Made by a program: the position numbers and the translations under genes
Source of the DNA: Saccharum officinarum
Lineage: Eukaryota > Streptophyta > Magnoliopsida > Poales > Poaceae
Direction: 5' to 3'
NCBI GenBank assembly: GCA_020631735.1
Contig: CM036199.1
Coordinates: 18,765,553 to 18,829,552, forward strand
Length of the DNA: 64,000 nt
Part shown: piece after piece, positions 1 to 11,111 of the stretch
Layout: each line of letters begins with the position of its first letter
How positions within the stretch are numbered: position 1 is the stretch's first letter
Notes under the pieces: generated by a model
Database searches by the model: none
What the model saw: the letters and a program-made list of their open reading frames with translations, nothing else
What the model was told of the DNA's origin: nothing

Positions 1-305
1 TTCAGAACATCAAGTATGCCTTTTTCATTCATCCTTAATGTTTACAGGTATTCGTCACAGATTGACTGAAAGCACTGTTGACAAAAGGCCTACAACTTTG
101 TTAAGGGCCACTGGTGCACAAAATGCTAGTGTCATCTGGCCCTCATTGCCAATGCTGCTAATCATGAAACGTACAACTTGTACTCACTGCTTCTGTCAGG
201 AAATGCAATGGCGTTGTAAAATGCTATTGTAATCCAGCATATGTTGGACAAACAAGTCCTTGATCCACTGCGAACAATGAGCTTATGCTCTGCTTCCTAG
301 CAAGC

Positions 306-1880
306 TCAAGCTTTTGCAGCATCTGCCGCAGCCATTCGCTCATCTTCAGTGGTAAGTCCCTCAATCAGGGAGATATATGTGCTGTCATCTGGGGTGATGC
401 CCTTCCCCACCATCTCTTTCATCAGGTTCTCAGCGTCATCTCCCTGTCCATTCTTGCACAACCCCTGTATAAGCGCATTATATGTCAAAAGTGTTGGATT
501 GAACCCCTTATCCAACATCTCATCCCGGACTCTCAAAGCGTCCTTTATGTCACCCTTCATGCTATAGCCGCTGATCAGCGTGTTATAGGTGACAAGGTCT
601 GGCTGGATACCCCTCTTTGTCATCTCATCAATGAGCCTGTGAGCTTCATCAAGCCACCCAAGCAAGCAAAACCCCCTCATCAGTGTATTGTATGTTACAT
701 CATCCGGGGGGATCCTCTTCTTCTCCATCTCTGCCATGATCTCATATGCTCTTTCCATATTTCCACCTGTGCAGTGGCTATTGATCAGAGCATTGTACAT
801 GACAACATCAGGCCTGATGCCCTTCTTCACAGCCACTTTAAATAACCTATCCGTCTCCTGAACTTGCCCTTTCCTGGAGAAAGCATATATCAACGACGTG
901 TAGGTCGCTGCAGTTGCACGCACCCCTTTCCGAGACATCTCCTCAAACACCTCCAATGCTTTCTTCTCATTGCCCTCTTTGCAATACCCATTGATTAGTA
1001 TGTTATAAGTGAACACGTCTGGGTAAAGACCATTCCTCTGCATCTCCTCAAGCACAGCATAAGCATCTGATGCACGTCCATCCATGAACAACGTGTGCAC
1101 AAGTAAATTGTATGTAGCAACCGTCATGGCAACCCCCCGCTGTACCATATCCTCCCGGTATTGCAGAGCCACATCCAGTTTGCCCCTGTCACAGTAGCCA
1201 CCGATCAATGCGTTGTACATCACTGCAGATGGTGCCACCTCTCCCTTAGTCAGCATTTCGTCAAACACCTTCGCGGCGTCCTCCATTCGACCGATCTTGC
1301 ACCACCCGGAGATCAGCGTGGCATAGGTGTACTTGTCGGGAGCAATCCCTCCGCGCTCCCGCATCTCGCGCATGACCTCCAGCGCCGCCTGGACACGGCC
1401 GCGCGCGCAGAACCCGGCTATGACGGTGTTGTAGGTGACGGCGTTGGGGCGGGGCATCTGGCGGAGCAGCTCGAGCGCGCGCACGGGCTTTCCCGTGGCG
1501 CAGAGGTGGCGGAGCATGATGTTGAAGGTGGTGGTGCAGAGAGGTAGGCGGAGGCGGTAGATGTCGGCGAAGAGGGCGAAGGCCGGGGCGGAGGGGAGGG
1601 AGGAGAGCAGCAGGTGGAGCGAGGCGATGGGGATGGGGACGGCGAGCGACTTGAGCTGCGCGTAGAGGCGGAGGGATGTGGCGTGGGGGCGCGCGGCGGC
1701 GGAGGCGGTGAGGAGGAGGTGCGGCAGCGACGGGGAAGCGGCGAGGTGCGGGAGCACGGAGAGCGGACACAGTGCACGGTCCGCAGAAAGCGCCGACTTG
1801 AAGAGCGCGAGCGCAGCGGCCGGTGTCGGAGACGCGCGGGCGGCCGCCGCCAGGGCGGCGGGGGAGGTGGGCGGCGCCAT
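306..1880 (-). CDS. P-class pentatricopeptide repeat (PPR) protein, left-arm copy
   Basis: Intronless gene for 524 aa, as is typical of plant PPR genes. PPR proteins are sequence-specific RNA-binding proteins that act in mitochondria or plastids in RNA processing, stability or translation. The first ~114 residues are rich in Ala, Ser, Pro and Arg and low in acidic residues, consistent with an organelle transit peptide. From about residue 115 to 515 there are about eleven tandem ~35-residue repeats with the usual T-Y-N-x-L-I-x-G core and P-D or P-T ends. All repeats are 35-36 residues long and no C-terminal E or DYW motif follows, so this is P-class. The start codon has a good plant context (ATGG), and a SINE sits about 120 bp upstream. 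The predicted protein is identical to the right-arm copy. The RNA target cannot be read from here. Confidence 0.93.
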   Translation of the reverse strand: MAPPTSPAALAAAARASPTPAAALALFKSALSADRALCPLSVLPHLAASPSLPHLLLTASAAARPHATSLRLYAQLKSLAVPIPIASLHLLLSSLPSAPAFALFADIYRLRLPLCTTTFNIMLRHLCATGKPVRALELLRQMPRPNAVTYNTVIAGFCARGRVQAALEVMREMRERGGIAPDKYTYATLISGWCKIGRMEDAAKVFDEMLTKGEVAPSAVMYNALIGGYCDRGKLDVALQYREDMVQRGVAMTVATYNLLVHTLFMDGRASDAYAVLEEMQRNGLYPDVFTYNILINGYCKEGNEKKALEVFEEMSRKGVRATAATYTSLIYAFSRKGQVQETDRLFKVAVKKGIRPDVVMYNALINSHCTGGNMERAYEIMAEMEKKRIPPDDVTYNTLMRGFCLLGWLDEAHRLIDEMTKRGIQPDLVTYNTLISGYSMKGDIKDALRVRDEMLDKGFNPTLLTYNALIQGLCKNGQGDDAENLMKEMVGKGITPDDSTYISLIEGLTTEDERMAAADAAKA

Positions 1881-2000
1881 GGACGCGGAGTAGAGGGGCC
1901 TCTAGCGACTAACGGAGACGGAGTAACGGGCGTCGGACGTCACGCACGTCGGCCTCGGGCAGTCGGGCGACCGTGTTCGATTGCTAGGAGACGGCTCGTC

Positions 2001-2270
2001 AAAAAAAAAATCTTTTGAGGAAATAAAAACTCGATTTGCAAGGGTAAGCCACCCGAGCATTGCTACAAGAGAGAAGATATTTTTCACAGGTCGAGAAACC
2101 CTAAACCCCTGTCCCACCCTGACACAGGGGCACCGTAGCTCTGTGAGAACCGGGCCGGGCCTTTTGACCTGTGCTTTGGCCGTGGGACAGACGAGAAGCT
2201 CCCATGGGGAGTCAAACTCAGGACCTGAGGAGTGCCGCCGAGACCACCTAACCAGTTCAACTAGTCACCC
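2001..2270 (-). mobile_element. tRNA-derived SINE (left arm)
   Basis: Minus-strand SINE, the counterpart of 36869-37138, ending about 120 bp from the PPR start codon. It differs from the right-arm copy by at least one substitution. Confidence 0.75.
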
Positions 2271-2793
2271 TTTGGCAACATAACACGAGATTTTTCTGCT
2301 TGTTCGAGAGCAAAATACACAGAACAGTTATAATCCCATAACTAAACGGTCATGCTACAAACAACACGTTCAACCCCAGCGACTCCCTCTAGACGGACGT
2401 GTGGCGTGACGTGTACCACAACTTTGACTCCCTTCGTCTCTTATTCTCATCCGGGCACCGCTCGCTCACTCCGCTCGGCCTTCTCCCACCGTGTCCTAAC
2501 CCTACGCTGCTCGCTTGCTCCATGCTCCCACGACGTCACGCGCCCCACCTACATCGATGGCTCCTCGCTCCCTCCCCCGCCCGTCGCGTGCCCCACCAAC
2601 ACATCGCTCCTCGCTTTGGACGTGCGCCGCACCGCCCACTCTCTCTCGTAGCACGCGCCGCCCGCCAGGTTGAGCCAAGGCCGACGCTGTTTGGCGCTAG
2701 CTGGTGCTGGTGCTCACGCGCATCGTTGGTGCTGGGTGCTGGTGGTGCTCGTGCGCCGCCGCTCATCGTCGACTAGAATCAACTGGTCCAAGC

Positions 2794-3394
2794 TTCTCCT
2801 CCCCTATGTTGCAAATGTATTTTAGATGTTTCAGTCGTTTTATAGGTATATTGCAGTTATCTCTTATGGATGTTGCAAAAGTAGATCGGGGATATTATAC
2901 ATGTTACATATGTTGCAAGAGTTTCAGAGGCATGTTGTAAACATCTGTTCTAGACGTATGTTGCAAGTGTTTTGATCCAGATATTTGCATATGTTCCACA
3001 CATATGTTGCAGCAAACATGTTCTTTATGTTTCATCTGTTTTCAGACATATGTTGCAAGTGTTCTATCTGGATGTTGCATATGTTACGGTGACTATGGGG
3101 CTGTTTGGATCCTTCACCAGGCCTCGCCTTGCCTGGCTGGGTGAGAATTAACAGGAGAGATAAGTGTTTGGTGGACATGCTAGCTGCCTAGGGGCTTGTG
3201 CAAGCAATGCTATAGCCGGATAGCCGTTTCGACTTGCTCAGTCAGGCGAGTTTATTGGGGCTCGTGTTGGTGAGGCTAGGCAAACCTGGCATAGAATCCA
3301 AACGTGCTCTATACTGCAAGTGTATGTTCCAAATGTTTCATCAGTTTCAGTCGTACGTTGCAATAGTTTCATCTGAATGTTGAAAAAGTAGATC
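2794..3394 (-). repeat. TTGCAACAT-rich dispersed repeat (left arm)
   Basis: The block is dense in TTGCAACAT/ATGTTGCAA and GAAACAT-type motifs at irregular 20-40 bp spacing, interrupted by the MITE at 3096-3308. Homologous blocks occur at 35745-36345 (the arm copy), 50630-51010 and 57110-57390. The flank at 2340-2790 is GC-rich and ORF-like without a recognisable protein. I cannot name the transposon class. Confidence 0.65.
3096..3308. mobile_element. MITE nested in a TTGCAACAT-type repeat (left arm)
   Basis: A ~213-bp insertion with imperfect inverted ends (GGGGCTGTTTGGATCC against AGCACGTTTGGATTC), flanked by CTA at 3093-3095 and 3309-3311. It splits a repeat rich in ATGTTGCAA motifs, which resumes immediately on the other side. 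The insertion is therefore younger than its host repeat. The right-arm copy is about 35831-36043. Confidence 0.72.
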
Positions 3395-3988
3395 TTAATG
3401 TAGGGCTTTTTAGCGAGGAAGAGAGAGCTAGTGCGGAGCCATGGCGGTGTCAGCTGCAAGCTGGCGGCATCGCTCCACTGGAGGACGCATAGGTGTCCGC
3501 GCTAGCGCACACGGCCCGTTCCCATACGACATGCTACCTCGCTGGCCCCGTCGGAGGTCCTGGAGCAGAAGCTTGTGACATCTCCCCACGCGACAGAGAT
3601 GCAGACCCTGACTATGGAGGTGACACAGGTGTGACAAGGTTGAGACCCCTGCGGGCACGGCGAGCAGGCGGGCTCCCCTGTTACGCGGGGGACGAGACAA
3701 GGTGCGGCGGAGCTGCGTTCGGACGCGGGCCTGAAGCCAGGCGCCCGGGCTCTAGTTATTTCCATAACTAATGGAGGACTGCTGATTGCTAGGAGGCTGG
3801 CCAACTCACCACTCACCAGGCCGGATTCTGATCAACTCAAATTGTCCTGATTTTCTTAACGAGTGCCACCCTAGTCATAATCCACCGCAGAAAGGTACAA
3901 CATCTAGTACTAATGTTACTAGAAAATCTTTTTCCCCTCACTTTCGCTCTCTTTTATAAGGCTGACTTCACAACATCACTACACACTA

Positions 3989-4231
3989 CGGCCTTGTTCA
4001 CTTCCCATCCCAACCCAAAATATTTTCTCTTCCACCTATCACATCAAATCTTTCGACGCATGCATGAAGCATTAAATGTAGGTAAAAAAGATAACTAATT
4101 GCATAGTTTGTCTGTAAATGTCGGGACGAATCTTTTGAGCCTAGTTAGTCCATGATTGGACAAATTTTGCCAAATAACAACGAAAGATGCTACAATAACT
4201 TTTCACCTACTTTTCGCGAAGTGAACACGCC
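3989..4231. mobile_element. MITE downstream of the NAC gene (left arm), CTA target duplication
   Basis: A 243-bp element with ends CGGCCTTGTTCACTTC and GAAGTGAACACGCC and flanking CTA at 3986-3988 and 4232-4234. The core carries the same GACGAATCTTTTGAGCCTAG block as the other MITEs of this group in the window. Confidence 0.82.
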
Positions 4232-4464
4232 CTACATTACACAACATGGATATGACAAACAGTAGCTTACGACGGGATTTGGGAAGTCGTCTGCTAACCT
4301 CTCTCGGTTCTACACTCCTACTGTACAAAAACTTCTCATGAGATGCTGAAATGCAGTCTTGCGCACCAAGCATCTCACAAGGCGATGATTAACACGCTGC
4401 TGTCATATACAGAACTGGCTCCTTTCTGCAGCGCCACTGCTGCCAGCTCCTAGCCTTGTTCGCG

Positions 4465-7400
4465 TCAGAGGAAGCCGTCCAGCCAGGCCCCAAGGCTATC
4501 ATCCTGTGGTCCGAAGATGTCCTGCGGATGACAACACAAACTCATGAGCGTTTTACCTCAACATCACAAGCTCGTGGCCATGCCGTTTTACAGTAAGCGA
4601 ACAAGCTAGAGGCACAAGATAGGCTTACATCTAAACTGATGCCACCACCTGAAGGTGTTCCAGTGAATGGAAGAGTATTATCCAGGTCAGGCAACCCATC
4701 AAACAGGTCCATGCTAGGACCATCGACGGGAAGAGATGCGTCAAGTCCTGCGTCCAGGGCATCCGTAGGCTGCATGGGTTCATCCGAGGTAGGAATAGCT
4801 GGTGATAATCCAGCAACGCATGCAGAGCATTCTGCTGCTTCAACCTTCACCTTGGATGTGCTACATTCTTCTTCCCCCTGTCACAAATTCAGAAAAGCAA
4901 AATGAAAGAATGTTCCCCAGTTAAGCAAAATATTTACAGTAATATGAAGCGAACTATTTTGATCGTCAATCTATATGAACAGAGTCGTCTTGAAACATAC
5001 ATAAAGTCAAAACAGAGGACAGCTTTAGCAAAATATGCCCTAAGTTGAGAAATCAAACTATAAAATATGATCACTGCATTTACCAGATCCACCTGAATGT
5101 GGGTATACTGCTCGGTGTTACATGGGCTGTTGTTCAGGAGATGGGGCTGGGGAGGATCTGTCGGTGGGGTCCTCTGGAGTTCATGCGAGGTAGGCATAGC
5201 TGGTGATAATTCAGCAAAGCATGCAGAGCATTCAGCTGCTTCAACCTTCATCTTGGATGTGCCACACTCTTCTTCCCCCTGTCACAAATTCAGAAAAGCA
5301 AAATGAAAGATTGTTCGCTAGTTAAGCAAAATATTTGCAGTAATATAAACCGAGCTATTTTGATCATCAATCTATATGAACAGAGCCATTTTGGAATACA
5401 GGACAGCTTTTGCATTCCTGTACTCTGCCAAAATATGCCCTATACTGATGAATGGAGGGAGGGAATACTTCTCAGCAAATTGAGAGATCAAAATATAAAA
5501 TATGATCCCTGGATTTACCTGATCCTCCTGAATGAGGGTATACTGCTCGGTGTTGCATGGGCTGTTGTTCAGCCGACGGGGCTGGGGAGGATTTGTCATT
5601 GGGGTCCTAGGATTGATTTTTGCAACAGATGCATCCGATTCAATTACAACATCTGTTTTAGAGTTATCACTTTTCTTCGATGGCAATTGGTAGAATATTT
5701 TACAGACTACAAATTCCCCATTGGTTTCATCTTCTTTTACACCAAGATGGTATTGATGCATCACCCAATTCTCTCTTTCTGGCTTGCCACCAACTTTCTT
5801 GGGAGCTTTATAAAGAACTAAGATCTTCTTCCAGCCTTTTCTTACACCATTCTCGTCAAATACGGGTTTGGATGATCCGGTCTTATGCCACCTGCTGTTC
5901 CCATTAGCAACACCGTCACAAATGTCGCCGGTGGCAATAATCCTTCGACGCTTGCGCTTACCAGTGTCATATGCGTTTAATACTCTATTAAAGAAATGGA
6001 GGCAGCTACCATCCATCTTCATACCTAACAGAAAAACAGAAATGTATGAGCGAATCAACTACCTCAAGGCAACTACTACATGACATGAGATAACTTATTA
6101 GTTCCAAAGTCATTGATCAATTCAAAAGTAGAATCATGTACCAGGGAGATTTTTGGGATGTGTATAGCAAATTCCCTCCTCCTCTTTTATAGTAGGTATA
6201 AATTCATCAATAAGCGTATGGGACACTGAATTCGGCAGGCTGGATTTTCCTTGTAGATGGTGCAGAAGTTCAGTGTCCGTGGGATCAAATTTGACACCAG
6301 CAGGAAGTGCTGGCCACACCAAAGAAACCTGCAAAACATGGTATGAGGTTCCCGGGGAAAAAAAACAAAGACATCTGAAACATGTCAGTCAATGTTAATT
6401 GAAATCCAGCCTTTTACGGCTATTAAATAGGGTCCATGACAGTCATATGGCTAAGAAAGTGCAGGCCTGGCAATGAAACAATGGCCAATCAATGAATCAA
6501 TTCTATTAAAAAGAATGGTGGAGCTTTAGTTTCGCTGAGGGCTGTGGCCATTAGACTTCGAACAGAACACCTTACTACAAGTTATCATAAGGCTCCTTTT
6601 TCATCTCTGTCAATTCATGACAGAAAAGAATACATCGTCACCTCATCAAGACATAGACATATTAATCATGACGACATGATGAAACTATGACATCCACGTC
6701 ATTATGCTGTGCAGCAAATCTACAAAGAACTCATTAAGTTTAGAGAAAATGACCTACAAAAGTTTTCCTACTTGTGTTGGATCAGAGTGCTTGATGGAAA
6801 TGATTACTAGAAGAACATTTTCGAAATTCAATGAGGGCCAATCAAATGACAGAGCAAAAAATACATATAGCCGTCATAAACTCATAACTAAGTAGTTAAC
6901 TGAACTTACATTGCTAATATCAATGTCGCAGTTGCAGTTAGTGCATTTGGTACGGGGTTTTCCAAAAAGCTCACCAAATCGGAGGGTAAACGACTGGGTT
7001 GCGTTTCTTATTTTCTCAGCAAACCCCAACCCAGTCATAATCCAGGAACTGAAAAAGGTACAGCATTCATTTCTGTTAGGATTTAGGGTAGCATCTTTCG
7101 CAAACAGAAGATAAACTCAAGCAAGAACTTTTAAAGAAAAATAATTAAGTGCAAATGACGATGTGTAGCAGAAACATGATCAATATAGCATTTGACCCAT
7201 GGACCCCATTGACATGCAATTTTGGAACTGCTAACTTTCCCCAATCATTGCCACACTGTCCCATTATGATCCATTGCTGCTCCTTCCACTGCAAACACAT
7301 CAGGAGGCTAAACAGAACAGAGCACCCTGTCTGACATTTGACCTTGCACGACCCTTAGATTAGCGGTCACCATAAACGAAGACTGATACTCTTTGTTCTT

Positions 7401-8617
7401 ACAGTAGTGACTGTCATTTCCGCACCACCTCCTGCTTCGAGGGATAAACAATCAACACGATGGAATCCCAAATCTCTTCGTTTTTCCAACCACATCAGAA
7501 TCATCCAAGCCCAGTGTCAGATAAGGTCAGCCACGATCAAGCAAGGGGCAACACATAGGACTGATCAGTGTCCTCTTGTGCTTCCTTCCAGCGGAAGATT
7601 CCTCTTGTGCCTCAACAGACTGCAAAAAACCCCTCATATACTTCCTACCAGGGGAAGATTCCTGTTGCACCTCAACAGATTGCAAAAACGATGCACCGGA
7701 GTGTATGAAGTACGCCTTGTTTAGATTGAAAGTTTTTTCAACTCGATGAATAGTACCACTTTCGTCTTATTTGACAAATATTGTCCAATCGTGGACCAAC
7801 TAGCTCAAAAGATTCATCTCGTGATTTCCAACTAAACTGTGTAATTAGTTATTTTTTTTACCTACATTTAATACTCCACGCAAGCGGCTAAAAATTGATG
7901 TGATGGAGAGAGAGTGAAAAAACTTGGAATTTTGAGGGTAACTAACATGGCCGTAGTAGTCCTTGGCATGATTCAGATTTCAGTACTCTGTATTCCGCCT
8001 GCAGCAAACACAATCTCCAAGAGTTGGCTTTAGTCTTGTACTCGAACACACAGATGCCAAATCCCCCCCTCTGTTCCTCACAACGATCACAGATCGATGG
8101 AGCTCAGCCGGCGTCGGGTCAGCTGCAATTGACCAACAGACTGCACAGGATCCATCTCCAGACTCCAGTCTGCAGCAAACAGAGCCTTCCTCTGCTTCCT
8201 CACAGCGGGTTCTTCCTCTTGCACCTCCACAGGCTGCAAAATGTCTTGCCTTTTGGCCCGGAAACCGCGCCCGGACGCGGTCCCCCCCGTGCACACGGGC
8301 TCGGAGCTCGTCTCCGGCCGATCTAGAGCACATTCCGTCGTGGCCCAGAGATCATCCTCCCGTCCCGTCACAGGCAAGCGCAGGAGCTCAGAGCGAACTC
8401 ATCAAAAACCAGAATCGCCGCCTCGTCGATCGATCGGCCCGAGAAACCAACACGGCCGGCCGCTCCAAATCTGCAGACCACCCCCAACCCCAACCCGCGT
8501 GCACACGAGCGAACCCGACGGAACCGATGGCCTGGCCTGGCCTGACCGAGCGCAAAGCTAGTACTAGTAAGCAACAAGAAAAACCACCGAAAAACAAACG
8601 GCGACTTACGTATCCAT
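4465..8617 (-). CDS. SOG1-clade NAC transcription factor, left-arm copy (7 exons)
   Basis: Exons inferred from GT-AG sites and conserved protein sequence, in transcription order: 8610-8617, 6910-7048, 6142-6328, 5519-6024, 5084-5278, 4629-4877 and 4465-4521. Together they make one open frame of 1341 bp (446 aa). The product is the inverted twin of the gene at 30518-34674, where domains are described. The exon boundaries agree base for base between the arms. Visible differences fall in introns, for example in the intron between the fifth and sixth exons. The first exon (ATG plus 5 bases) is the least certain part of the model. Confidence 0.85.
7713..7952. mobile_element. MITE in NAC intron 1 (left arm)
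   Basis: Counterpart of 31184-31425, flanked by GTA at 7710-7712 and 7953-7955, with ends CGCCTTGTTTAG and CTAACATGGCC. It differs from the right-arm copy by small indels, including homopolymer length. Confidence 0.8.
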
Positions 8618-9179
8618 GGCCGGGAGCGGCCCGCGGGGCAGCGGAGCGGAAGCCGGCTGCTGCTGCTGCGCGTGGAGCGCCGCGCACCCAAGCAGGAGTA
8701 GGAGAGGGGTGGAGAGGAACCTGTGAAGCTGTGCGAGGCGTGGGAGCACCGGCTGGCCGCGGGCGTGGCTTTTATAGTGGCAGCTCGCAAGGAACGGTTT
8801 GCGCCAGAAGGACGGGCTGCGCGGCCGGTTTTGGCTACCGCCCCAAGCAACCCCCTTCACTGGCTCACTAATCACTCTATTTTTTTTTTCTTTTTGCGTG
8901 TTTGGGTCTCGGCGCGGTATGCCGGCTCGCCAACGCCAAGGCCGGCCGGTGGGACTCGGGAGACGGGAGTTCACTCCCTCTCATCGCTCCGGTGGGACCC
9001 TGTTCCCTGATGTCTCTGGATTCTGGTTCCTACCCCTGGGCCATGGGGTGCCGCCGTGCTGCCACTTTACTGGCCGAGGCGCGGCACTCAGCGTGGCACC
9101 GTGCCATCCTTTCTTGCCGCGCAAGGCAAATGTGCGCAACTTGTCATTCTTTTTTTTAATTATAGTTATTCCATATATA

Positions 9180-9430
9180 CTCCTTCCGTCCAGAAAAACA
9201 AGCAAGTGTCCTGTTTTAATACGTCAAATTTGACTAATTATAGATAAAAAAACTATAAATAATTATGATATCAAATAAATACCATTAGATTAATTACGAA
9301 ATGTATTTTTCATAATAAATTAATTTGAAGCCATAATTATAAATATAATTCATTGAAAAATTTGGTCAAATGTAAACTACTTTACCTGGCATGTAATCTA
9401 TAGTTGCATCTTTTTTTTGGACAGAGGCAG
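9180..9430. mobile_element. Stowaway-type MITE (left arm)
   Basis: The ends are CTCCTTCCGTCCAGAAAA and TTTTTTTTGGACAGAGGCAG (inverted), flanked by TA on both sides. This is the grass-wide CTCC(C/T)TCCGTCC Stowaway signature of Tc1/mariner-derived MITEs. The interior is AT-rich. Confidence 0.85.
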
Positions 9431-10479
9431 TAGAATTCTTCACGAGAATCCGACGCTGAGAATAGTGGACGACATGGCTCATTGAGGGCTCGATTTTGGC
9501 CCGATGCCACCAAGGTCAGGATTCGTCTTATAGAGATGACGACTTTTAAATTATTTTTTAGTATATGAAGCAAAAAGAAAAAAAATGGATAAGGATTGTA
9601 TTATTTAATTATTTCTCTATGCTTTATTACTTAATTTACGAATTAAAAAAAAACTATTCTATTGGATTGGATTTGTTCGAGAATTCAAAGAATTACAACA
9701 AAATCTTTAGAATCACATTTTTAGTTAGGAACTTCTATGGATTTTATATGGTTCTTTAGGGCGTGATTGGTTTGTTTTCCAGGCAAGCCTGGCCAGGTTG
9801 AGTGCATGCAGGTGCTTCTTGTTTGATTCACAGTATGCATAGAACTTGGCTGAGTAGGAACTTTGTTTGGTTGGTTGGATTAGAAACAACCTGCATCCAA
9901 AGATACACATGCACTTGTTTGGTTAGGTGCATACAAGTAAGTTCAAAAACCCAATAGCTAGGTTTGGTGAGGTTACCTCCTCAAGTTCCATATCCCAAAA
10001 AAAAGTGAGACATGATAATAATGTATTAAGAATTATTACTAAAACATTTAAATTAGAGTAATGAATACATCATTAGTCATGGGAATGTACTCAGCACCAA
10101 AGCAAATAGAAAATTATCTAAAATAGACATCATTGATAATGGTTTTGTGCTCAGAATTGCAAGTGCAAATAGTGTTCAAGTTGATATCACAGCCAATGGA
10201 CAAATGCACAAAAAATAGCATATGAAAAGAAAAGGCAAAGGAGAATGGCTCAGATATAAAAACATTGCCATCACAGAGCTAATACATATAACAAAGGATC
10301 GTGGAAGAATGAAACAATTAATTATCTTTGCACAATTCCATTGTAGCAGTCTAAAATACAAGTTCATCATTGCACAGCCCCATGGCCTCAGGAAACACAA
10401 AACATTAAGAATGAAACAAGTCCATTGCCTCATAATTTAGGTAAATCATCACTCGACATGGACATTTAATCTATTATGG

Positions 10480-10685
10480 GGGTGTTTAGGACTGCTCCGC
10501 TCCATGTTTTTCAGTTCTGCTCCACGTTTTGTAGCCAAACTGTTTCAGCTCCACGCACTCTATTCGAGAAAAAATGGTGGAGTTGTGAGAGCACCTAAAG
10601 TGGTGCTCTATAAACTCCAGGTTTTTGTGGAGCTGCTCTATGGTGAAGTTTATGGAGCAGAGTTTGTGGAGCAGTCCAAACACCC
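10480..10685. mobile_element. 206-bp MITE with GGGTGTTT ends (left arm)
   Basis: Terminal inverted repeats read GGGTGTTTAGGACTGCTCC at one end and GGGTGTTTGGACTGCTCC from the other. The interior is rich in CTCCAC/GTGGAG pairs and can form a long hairpin. The target duplication is unclear. Confidence 0.8.
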
Positions 10686-11111
10686 ACTATATACGCACCA
10701 GAGCATACGAAATCGAGAAGTAGGGAAGGGGATTAGAGGAAAATCATACAGGAGCATATCAAATCGAGAGGTAGGGGATGGGGATTAGGGGAAAGCACAC
10801 ATCATAGACTACCAAATCAAGAAGTAGGGATGGGGATTAGGGAAATCGCTCACCAATTAAACCCAACTGCACCTCTTTCGCTGATGGAGAGGGAGAGAGT
10901 GGAAGAGAGGGGGGAGAGAGAGGGCGCAACAGAGGGAGGGGAATCCCTAGCATGCATCACCTATAGAAGATGGAGAAGGATAGGACATACAGGAGGGAGA
11001 GAGGCAGAGGGAAGAGGAGAGAGAGCTTCACTCTCCGGCACTAGGAGAGATGAGCAGCGACTAGAGTGGAGGGGGCGAGGCTAGCGATGACGGTAATTGT
11101 AACTCGCACGC

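Larger units (their letters stand above)
8618..11106. other. Non-coding region between NAC promoter and retrotransposon (left arm)
   Basis: It holds the NAC promoter, the Stowaway MITE (9180-9430), the 206-bp MITE (10480-10685) and the 51-bp tandem repeat. A 9760-9990 segment starts with GGGCGTGATTGGTTTG and resembles a transposon end, but no inverted partner was found. I see no gene. The right-arm equivalent is 28031-30358. Confidence 0.6.
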